From Deltaproteobacteria bacterium (GTDB lineage Bacteria; Myxococcota_A; Polyangia; Haliangiales; Haliangiaceae), in contig JACCYD010000118.1 of NCBI GenBank assembly GCA_013696695.1, positions 1 to 5,240 on the forward strand: 5,240 bases of DNA, given 5' to 3'. This document shows positions 1-5,240 of this stretch, in pieces; position 1 is the first letter of the stretch; each line of letters opens with the position of its first letter. A program made the position numbers and the translations under genes. The notes under the pieces were generated by a model, which worked only from the letters and a program-made list of their open reading frames with translations, searched no databases and was not told the origin of the DNA.

Positions 1-1221
1 GGCGACGCCCTGGCCGACGAGCGTCGAGTGACCGACGGTGGCGACCGCATCGCGCGCGCCCATGCCGGTGCCGGCCGACAGGGTGTTGGTCAGGCTGCCG
101 GCCTGGATCGCGGCACCTTGCGCGACCACCTCGTCGGGGTTGATCTGATTGTTCGGTTCGCGGCCGAACAGCTCCGCGAGCCGCTCGCGCACGAGCGGGA
201 TGCGCGTCGAGCCGCCGACGCAGAGCACGTCGGCGATCTGGCGCGGCACCAGCCCGGCGGCGGTCAGCACCTGGCGCGTCACCTCGATGGTGCGGTTGAT
301 GTAGCCCGACACCAGCTCCTCGAACTGCTTGCGCGTCACCGAGAACGGCAACCTGCCAGTGGTGCCGTTCGGCATGTCGAGACCATCGATCTCGCCCTCG
401 GCCGCATCGTTCTCCGAGAGGTGACACTTGATGGCCTCGGCGCCCATCATCAGCTTCATCATCAGCGCCGCGTGCGGCCGCGGATCGATGCGCAGCACGC
501 GGTTGCACTCCGCGGCGAGCACCTCGGCCAACGTGCGATCGAGATCGTCGCCCCCCAGGAAGAAATCACCGTCGCTGGCAAGCACCTCGAACACCTCTCC
601 GTTCAGCCGGAGGATGGAGACGTCGAACGTGCCGCCGCCGAAGTCGAACACGGCGATCAGCTGTTGCTTGTCCTTGCCGAAGCCGTACGCGAGCGCCGCC
701 GAGGTGGGCTCGTTGATCAGGCGCATCACCTCGAGGCCGGCGAGACGGCCGGCTTCCTTGGTGGCCTGGCGCTGACCGTCGGTGAAGTTCGCGGGCACGG
801 TGATCACCGCGTCCTTGACCTGCGTGCCGAGCTGGCGCTCCGCGCACCGCTTGAGGTGGAGCAGCACGTGGGACGAGATCTCGGGCATCGTCATCCGGCG
901 ATCGCGAACGACCACGATCGGCTGCTGGTTCGGGCCTTCGACGACCTTGTAGCGGATGCCGGTCATCGCGAGCTGGACCAGCGGCGCGCGGATGTTCTGG
1001 CCGATGAACCGCTTCGCCGAGTGGATGACGTGATGCGGCTCGGTCAGCCGGTAGCGCTTGGCATCCTGACCGACGACCACGCCGCCGCTCGCGGGGAACG
1101 CGACGACCGACGGATGGACGCGCTCGCCACGCGGGCCGAGGATGAACTCGACACCCGTCGGGGTCGCGATTGCGGCGACCGAGTTGGTCGTGCCGAGGTC
1201 GATGCCGAGAGCGACTGCCAT
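1..1221 (-). CDS. Hsp70/DnaK-family molecular chaperone, N-terminal ATPase part (3' end cut by window edge)
   Basis: Hsp70 chaperones bind and release exposed hydrophobic peptides in the cytoplasm, driven by ATP hydrolysis. The 407 visible residues cover the actin-like nucleotide-binding domain. Seen directly: phosphate-1 loop DLGTTNS (8-14), the catalytic-type lysine in SAKRFIG (K70), ITVPANF near 141, LINEPTSAALAYG (168-180) with E171, phosphate-2 loop DFGGGTFDVSIL (193-204) with D193 and T198, and the adenosine motif VLCVGGSTRIP (332-342). Spacing matches E. coli DnaK to within a few residues. The ATG at 1221-1219 is right because the first strand begins at once (MAVALGIDLGTTNS); the Shine-Dalgarno is weak. 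Oddities: after QGAAIQAGSLT (to 378) the sequence turns Gly/Ala/Thr-rich and no LLDVTPLSLG-type linker appears in the next 29 residues; helix 253-259 is unusually methionine-rich. No grpE or dnaJ is in view, so this is more likely a DnaK paralog than the housekeeping copy, and no gene symbol is given. The substrate-binding domain, if present, lies off the left edge. Confidence 0.96.
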   Translation of the reverse strand, partial: MAVALGIDLGTTNSVAAIATPTGVEFILGPRGERVHPSVVAFPASGGVVVGQDAKRYRLTEPHHVIHSAKRFIGQNIRAPLVQLAMTGIRYKVVEGPNQQPIVVVRDRRMTMPEISSHVLLHLKRCAERQLGTQVKDAVITVPANFTDGQRQATKEAGRLAGLEVMRLINEPTSAALAYGFGKDKQQLIAVFDFGGGTFDVSILRLNGEVFEVLASDGDFFLGGDDLDRTLAEVLAAECNRVLRIDPRPHAALMMKLMMGAEAIKCHLSENDAAEGEIDGLDMPNGTTGRLPFSVTRKQFEELVSGYINRTIEVTRQVLTAAGLVPRQIADVLCVGGSTRIPLVRERLAELFGREPNNQINPDEVVAQGAAIQAGSLTNTLSAGTGMGARDAVATVGHSTLVGQGVA

Positions 1222-1227
1222 CTCGTA

Positions 1228-1257
1228 ACGCCCAGTGTTGCTAAGAAATCCGGGCGT
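1228..1257 (-). other. Possible hairpin in the 57-base gap before the Hsp70 gene
   Basis: On the minus strand ACGCCCGG (1257-1250) can pair with CTGGGCGT (1235-1228). This gives an 8-bp stem with one G-T wobble around a 14-base loop. The 3' arm ends six bases before the Hsp70 ATG and contains GGG, the only weakly Shine-Dalgarno-like run there, so the stem could reduce ribosome access. No T tract follows, so it does not look like an intrinsic terminator. A stem of this size can occur by chance in GC-rich DNA. No convincing -35/-10 pair or heat-shock operator is visible in 1222-1278. Confidence 0.25.
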
Positions 1258-1278
1258 GTCGAGGTTTTGGCGGCTGGC

Positions 1279-3321
1279 TCATCGACTCGCGAGAACGAGC
1301 CAGTGGCCGAAGGCCCCGAACGGCAGGGTGTTGGTGACCTGGATGAGGCCGGTGGACGGGTCGGCGACGTCGACCTGGTTGCGGGTCGTTCTCAGGACCC
1401 GCAGCTTGCCGTTCGCGAACACCAGCCCGGTCGCAGCCTGGGTGTACGACGTGTTCCCGAGCAGATCGGTCGCTGGGTTGTAGACCCGCAACCCCGAGTC
1501 GAACGCGACGAACACGCGACCATCCGGCGCGAGCGCCACGGCGTTCCCGCGGCCGGTGCCCCCGCTGGGATCGGAGAGCTCGACGTTGGTGGTGCCGTTA
1601 TCGGTGAACCGGATCGCCTCGGCCTTGCCGCCGAGCCGTGACACCGCGAACAGGCCGTTGCCGTTGTCGAAGAACGTCACCGCCCGAACCCGGTCGAGAA
1701 ACGCGGTCTGGATGACGTCGAGATCGGGGGTCCCGGGCACGACATCTCGTTGGGTCATCGACTCGGTATCGACCAGGACGATCGACGAGCCGCTCGGGAT
1801 CGCGAGGGTCGAGCCGTCGGGCGACAACGCCGGGTGGGTGAAGCCCTGGGCGTCGACGGCGCTGAGGTCGAGGCGGCCGGTCTCGCGCAAGTTCTCGTCG
1901 AGCCGGATCACGGTGAGCCTGCCGGTGTCGCGGGTCTTGCCGACCTTGGTCAGGCAATAGATGTTGGCCGAATCGGCGAGCAAGGCCTGGACGTTCGTGC
2001 GATCGCCATTCTGCACGCCGACGTCGGTGCCGAACACGCGGGTTTGCGTGACCATGTCCCAGCGCTCGATCGTCCCGTGGGTCGTGGGCACGTCGACGAA
2101 GTGCTCGCCGGTGAACAGCGCGGGGCGAACCTTGCCCTGGTTATTGGGACCGGACGCGAGCGTGTTGAACTTGGGCGTCTCGCGCACGCTGTTGTTCAGG
2201 AACACCGCACCGCTGTCGATGAACGCGACATCGCGAGACCGATTGCGGCTGGCGATGATCGACGCGTGATGGCCGAGCCGGAGACGGAAGGTCGCCACGC
2301 CGCTGACGCCGGTGAACACGAGGTTCCTGGTGATCGTGGCGTTCGGGGCGAAGGTCGCGGGTCCGAGGTCGACGAACGACAGGCCATCGGCGGTCGGGTT
2401 GGTGGTGGCGAACGATGCGCTGCTCGTCGACACGACCAGGGCCTTCGGGTTCTGGAAGTGCGAGGTCGAGATGTTCTGGAGCTGGAGCGCGAGCGTGAGC
2501 GTGCCGGCCGAGAACTGCGCGGTGGTGCCCGTGGTGTCGAACGCGACCGACGGAGTGACCACCGTCAGCGCGTTGTTCGGCACGTCGAACTGGAATTCGA
2601 TCTCGAGATTGCCGAGCGCGATCTCGGAGCGCGCCGCGCTGGGTGGGCCGTAGTTGGTCAGATCGTCGAACGCCCACACGGCGTAGCGCACGCGGCCGGG
2701 CGGCCGGGCGGTGTCGATGAACTGCGTGCCCGATCCGACCTGGAGGATCTGGAGCGACGGGGTGAGGTCGGTGGCTGCCGTGTAGGTCTGGCCGCTCTCT
2801 GGCGAGGCATCGATCACGTCGACCACGCGGGCGACGACGGTGCCCGCGAAGTCCTGATCGATCGGGTTGGTCCACGTGATCGTCACGTCGGAACCGGCCG
2901 GCGTGACCACGAGGTCTTTGACCTTGCCGGGCCCGGTGACATCGGAGATGTAGGTCGCCGATTCGATCGCGCTCTGATTCCCCGCGCGATCGATCGCCAG
3001 GTACTTGAGCGTCATCCCGTTCGTGATCTCGACGATCGTGACCGGGCTCGGCTCGCCGGGCCCGGCGGTGGGATCGGGATCGCTGCCGTCGGTGGTGACG
3101 TAGAGCTGGGACAGCTCGTCGGTGGTGAGCGCGACGGCCGTGGGAATCGGCTCTCGACTGCGCTGCGCGGGGGGCGTCAGCGTGACGACGGGCGGCGCCT
3201 CGTCATCCGGATCGAAGCCGATGCAGTTATCTCCATCCCGAAACGTGCCCTCGCCACACTCGACCTTGCCGCCACAGCCTGGGGCGAGCAACGCCAATAA
3301 GGCGATCGCGATCGCGCGCAT
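1279..3321 (-). CDS. Predicted lipoprotein A: chitobiase-C-terminal-like, Fn3-like and beta-propeller multidomain protein
   Basis: Complete gene of 680 residues; not a named protein I recognise. Signal peptide: residues 1-15 (MRAIAIALLALLAPG) then C16, a loose lipobox (A-P-G-C) with Gly at +2, so probably an envelope lipoprotein. C22 and C33 form a small Cys loop. Residues about 42-127 resemble the chitobiase/hexosaminidase C-terminal beta domain (YVTTDGSDPDP 74-84; AIDRAGNQS 109-117). Residues about 133-232 are Fn3-like (TITWTNP; VRYAVWAFDDLTNYGPP 211-227). Residues about 237-378 look like another beta-sandwich (FTGVSG 336-341). Residues about 385-680 show WD40/YVTN-like blades (ERWDMVTQTRVF; LSPDGSTLAIPSGSSIVLVD; LAPDGRVFVAFDSGLRVYNP) and close with GHWL (672-675). 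No catalytic motif is visible; a binding or scaffolding role is inference. The start is set by the signal peptide, a GGAG nine bases upstream, and the TGATG overlap with gene B. The domain calls come from pattern reading, and the domain boundaries are approximate. Confidence 0.93.
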   Translation of the reverse strand: MRAIAIALLALLAPGCGGKVECGEGTFRDGDNCIGFDPDDEAPPVVTLTPPAQRSREPIPTAVALTTDELSQLYVTTDGSDPDPTAGPGEPSPVTIVEITNGMTLKYLAIDRAGNQSAIESATYISDVTGPGKVKDLVVTPAGSDVTITWTNPIDQDFAGTVVARVVDVIDASPESGQTYTAATDLTPSLQILQVGSGTQFIDTARPPGRVRYAVWAFDDLTNYGPPSAARSEIALGNLEIEFQFDVPNNALTVVTPSVAFDTTGTTAQFSAGTLTLALQLQNISTSHFQNPKALVVSTSSASFATTNPTADGLSFVDLGPATFAPNATITRNLVFTGVSGVATFRLRLGHHASIIASRNRSRDVAFIDSGAVFLNNSVRETPKFNTLASGPNNQGKVRPALFTGEHFVDVPTTHGTIERWDMVTQTRVFGTDVGVQNGDRTNVQALLADSANIYCLTKVGKTRDTGRLTVIRLDENLRETGRLDLSAVDAQGFTHPALSPDGSTLAIPSGSSIVLVDTESMTQRDVVPGTPDLDVIQTAFLDRVRAVTFFDNGNGLFAVSRLGGKAEAIRFTDNGTTNVELSDPSGGTGRGNAVALAPDGRVFVAFDSGLRVYNPATDLLGNTSYTQAATGLVFANGKLRVLRTTRNQVDVADPSTGLIQVTNTLPFGAFGHWLVLASR

Positions 3322-5240
3322 CAGAACGGGCTCCGGCCGAGCCAGTGCCCGCGCTGATTGAAGAACGGGAACTGCAGCTCCTCGGTGAAGTCCGGGTCGA
3401 ATCTGCGGAGGTCACCGTTGCCGGCGTAGATCTTTCCGTCGAACACGTCGAGCGTGCGAACAGGAAATCCGAAGGTCTCCGTCGCGATGGTGTTGGTGAG
3501 ATCGATCTTGTGGAGCGCGCTCTGGCCGCCGACCCAGATCTCGTTCGGCCCGTTGAAGGCCGCACGGAACAGCTTGCCGCCGGTCGGAATCGGCGACGTC
3601 GAGATCACCGTGCCGTCCTCGACGTCGAACACCTGGAGATCGCTGCCCATCACGGCCACGCCGCGGCCATCGGGCGTGAACACGGCGCTCTCGGCGCGCG
3701 TGCCGCTCACGAGATTCCGCGCGACCGTGAAGCTCGCCAGATCGATCACGAGGACTCCACGTGCTGCGACGCCGGTCGCGACGATCAGGAAGCGACCATC
3801 GTCAGAGATCCGCATGTCGCGGTTGCGCGAGATCCCGATCGAGATGCGTCCCTGATCTGACAGCGTCGCGGTGTCGAAGCGCACCAGCTCGGTCTCGACG
3901 CCGAAGCCATCGCGGAGCTTGCGAATGTGCTCCTCGGAGATCAGCGCGTAGCCGATCGAGCCACTGGGATCGAGTGCGAGCTGCGGCACGTGACTCTTCT
4001 GCGCGCGCAGCTCCGTGGTCGCGAGGCGATTGCCACTCTGCAGATCCCAGCTGCTGATCGTGCCGCTGCTGCGCGAGCCGAACACGACTCGTCCGTCGGG
4101 GGTGAACCCGCCGCCGAGCGGACCGAAGCCGCCCTTCGCGTCGCCGGGGCCCGGCGCCAGTCGCTTGACCTCGCGGCCGGTGGCGAAGTCATTGACCGAT
4201 CCTGCGGTCTCCTTCGAGACGCTGCCCAACATGACGACGCGGTTGTCGCGGAGGTCGAGATCGAGCGACAGGCTGTTTCCGCTGACGCCGGTGAACTGCC
4301 AGGTCACCGTGGCCGACGCACCGGGGTTGATCGCGGCGCCGTACGCCTTGTACGGGAAGGTGTCGAACACGCCGTCGCTGTTGAAGGTGACGCCGGCGCT
4401 TCGCACCAGCAGCTTCGGTGCGTGCAGCACTCGCGTGGTCTCGTTGCGAACCGCGAGCTTGAGGGTGACGTTCGAGCCGCTGACCGTCGCGGTGCCCGAT
4501 AGCGTCACGTTGTCGGGCTTGGTGCCCTGGAGCACCGTGCTGGCCGTCAGATCGATGAACACCAGGCCACGCTGCGGGCCCATCGGGACGACCTCGAAGT
4601 CGCCGGCCGGCGGGCCAAAGTTCAGCAGGTCGTCGAACGCCCAGCCGATATAGCGAACCAGGCCGGGTGTGGCGGGCAAGGTCTCGCTGAACGTCGCCGG
4701 CGCGGGATCGGCGTCGGTGATCGACACCACCGTGATACCGGGCTCGATCTCGTCGCCGATCGCGTACTGGATCCCCGACGTCGGCTGCACGTTGACGCGC
4801 CCCTCGACGCGCGCGACCAGCACGCCGCCGAGGCGGTTCTCGTTCTGCGGTGGTGTCCAGTCGACCTTGCGGGTGTCACCGGTGCGCGTGAGGTTGAAGC
4901 GCGCGGGCGGCGCCGGGCCTTCCTGATCGATGTTCCACAGCACGAGCTGCTCGAGACTTTGATTGCCCGCGAGATCGACGGCGAAGAACCGGATCACGAT
5001 CCTGTTATCGTCGTTCGGGATGATCAGCTGGTCGCGCTCGTGAACGCTCTCGAGCGTCGGCGCGGTGTCGTCGGTGGTGACGTAGATCTCCGCCGGCTCG
5101 TTGCTGGTCAGCCGGATGTCGCCGACGAACCGCGTGCGTACCGGAGGATCGACGGTGATGATCGGGGGCGTCTTGTCGAACGGATCGAACGGCACGCAGG
5201 TGTCCTGGAACCGAACGGTGCCGTCGAGACACTCACCGCC
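3321..5240 (-). CDS. Exported multidomain protein B, paralog of A (5' end cut by window edge)
   Basis: The 639 visible residues (numbered from the window edge) end at TGA 3323-3321. The frame is open to the edge, and its first residues GGECLDGTVRFQDTC align with the segment of A just after its lipidation site. The true start and a lipoprotein signal should therefore lie about 20 codons beyond the edge. A GTG at 5195-5193 is an internal valine. Domains mirror A: Cys loop C4/C15; chitobiase-C-terminal-like domain about 23-104 (IYVTTDDTAPT; FAVDLAGNQS 86-95); Fn3-like module about 111-215 (VDWTPP; VRYIGWAFDDLLNFGPP 195-211); third beta-sandwich about 222-345 (FTGVSG 316-321); beta-propeller about 350-639 with repeated blades (FTPDGRVVFGSRSSGTISSW; ISDDGRFLIVATG; FTPDGRGVAVMGSDLQVFDV) and closing GHWL (631-634). 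No enzyme motif is seen. Likely an envelope-located binding or scaffold protein, made together with A. Function unknown. Confidence 0.92.
   Translation of the reverse strand, partial: GGECLDGTVRFQDTCVPFDPFDKTPPIITVDPPVRTRFVGDIRLTSNEPAEIYVTTDDTAPTLESVHERDQLIIPNDDNRIVIRFFAVDLAGNQSLEQLVLWNIDQEGPAPPARFNLTRTGDTRKVDWTPPQNENRLGGVLVARVEGRVNVQPTSGIQYAIGDEIEPGITVVSITDADPAPATFSETLPATPGLVRYIGWAFDDLLNFGPPAGDFEVVPMGPQRGLVFIDLTASTVLQGTKPDNVTLSGTATVSGSNVTLKLAVRNETTRVLHAPKLLVRSAGVTFNSDGVFDTFPYKAYGAAINPGASATVTWQFTGVSGNSLSLDLDLRDNRVVMLGSVSKETAGSVNDFATGREVKRLAPGPGDAKGGFGPLGGGFTPDGRVVFGSRSSGTISSWDLQSGNRLATTELRAQKSHVPQLALDPSGSIGYALISEEHIRKLRDGFGVETELVRFDTATLSDQGRISIGISRNRDMRISDDGRFLIVATGVAARGVLVIDLASFTVARNLVSGTRAESAVFTPDGRGVAVMGSDLQVFDVEDGTVISTSPIPTGGKLFRAAFNGPNEIWVGGQSALHKIDLTNTIATETFGFPVRTLDVFDGKIYAGNGDLRRFDPDFTEELQFPFFNQRGHWLGRSPF
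3331..3334 (-). promoter_or_regulatory. Shine-Dalgarno GGAG for lipoprotein A, inside the 3' end of gene B
   Basis: GGAG on the minus strand lies nine bases before the ATG at 3321-3319, within the final codons of gene B. The TGA of B (3323-3321) and the ATG of A share one base (TGATG), a common arrangement for translational coupling. It confirms the start of A and implies that both are read from one mRNA. Confidence 0.7.

Larger units (their letters stand above)
1279..5240 (-). repeat. Diverged tandem gene duplication (genes B and A)
   Basis: The two adjacent proteins match module for module in the same order. Shared anchors are the two-Cys loop with identical spacing, FDP followed by PP(V/I)(V/I)T, YVTTD, AGNQS, VARV, WAFDDLxNxGPP, APK/NPK, FTGVSG and GHWL. 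Short DNA matches survive at some anchors: an 18-base identity at 2300-2317 and 4279-4296 (FTGVSG), and a 14-base identity at 2663-2676 and 4630-4643 (WAFDDL). Between anchors the proteins are strongly diverged, so the duplication looks old. This is a protein-level repeat, not a DNA repeat array. Confidence 0.8.

Noticed and set aside
1..120. Frameshift in the Hsp70 hiding a normal linker
   Set aside because: The reading frame stays open with no stop, and a partial check of another minus-strand frame over this stretch showed no LLDVTP-like sequence; no evidence of a frame change.
1228..1257. Intrinsic terminator after lipoprotein A
   Set aside because: The possible stem is not followed by a T tract in the direction of transcription and lies almost on top of the next start codon.
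1222..1278. CIRCE-like heat-shock operator before the Hsp70 gene (TTAGCA at 1245-1240, minus strand)
   Set aside because: Only part of one half-site resembles TTAGCACTC, and no matching GAGTGCTAA arm follows at the required spacing.
28..1641. 537-codon open frame on the plus strand
   Set aside because: Antisense to the Hsp70 and the end of A, with Arg/His/Asp/Glu/Gly-rich low-complexity translation and no domain. It is the usual shadow of GC-rich codon bias, and the minus-strand Hsp70 motifs are unambiguous.
1750..3300. 516-codon open frame on the plus strand
   Set aside because: Antisense to lipoprotein A, with translation dominated by Arg, Gly, Asp and His, no signal peptide and no recognisable motif; A has clear domains and a coherent start.
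5193..5195. GTG as the start codon of protein B
   Set aside because: The frame is open upstream to the edge and encodes sequence homologous to A's mature N-terminus, so this codon is an internal valine.

Overview
The window looks like bacterial chromosome from a high-GC, lipoprotein-rich Gram-negative. The G/C-heavy third positions, the Hsp70 with a non-standard tail, and the large lipoprotein-like proteins built from Cys-loop, Fn3-like and beta-propeller modules suggest Myxococcota (former Deltaproteobacteria). That taxonomic call is inference from style, not from a marker gene. Coding is essentially wall to wall, and all three real genes lie on the minus strand, so transcription runs from right to left.

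Layout in the direction of transcription. (1) 5240-3321: a large exported multidomain protein ("B") whose 5' end lies just beyond the right edge. (2) 3321-1279: a complete 680-residue predicted lipoprotein ("A") whose ATG overlaps the TGA of B by one base (TGATG). A and B are diverged tandem paralogs. Both show an N-terminal two-cysteine loop, a chitobiase-C-terminal-like beta domain (YVTTD...AGNQS), an Fn3-like module ending in WAFDDLxNxGPP, a third beta-sandwich with FTGVSG, and a C-terminal beta-propeller closing with GHWL. (3) A 57-base gap that holds a possible hairpin but no clear terminator. (4) 1221-1: the N-terminal 407 residues of an Hsp70/DnaK-family chaperone. It has an intact ATPase domain, but the usual LLDVTPLSLG-type linker is absent from the part that is visible. 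The gene runs off the left edge.

The three genes could form one transcript: B and A are translationally coupled, and the Hsp70 follows after 57 bases. A and B are probably envelope or surface proteins. Their ligand or partner cannot be read from the sequence, and no enzymatic motif is visible in either. The Hsp70 is cytoplasmic by its sequence, so a direct functional link to the two exported proteins is only a hypothesis. No RNA gene, CRISPR array, insertion sequence or integrase is visible. Long open frames on the plus strand are antisense shadows of these GC-rich genes.
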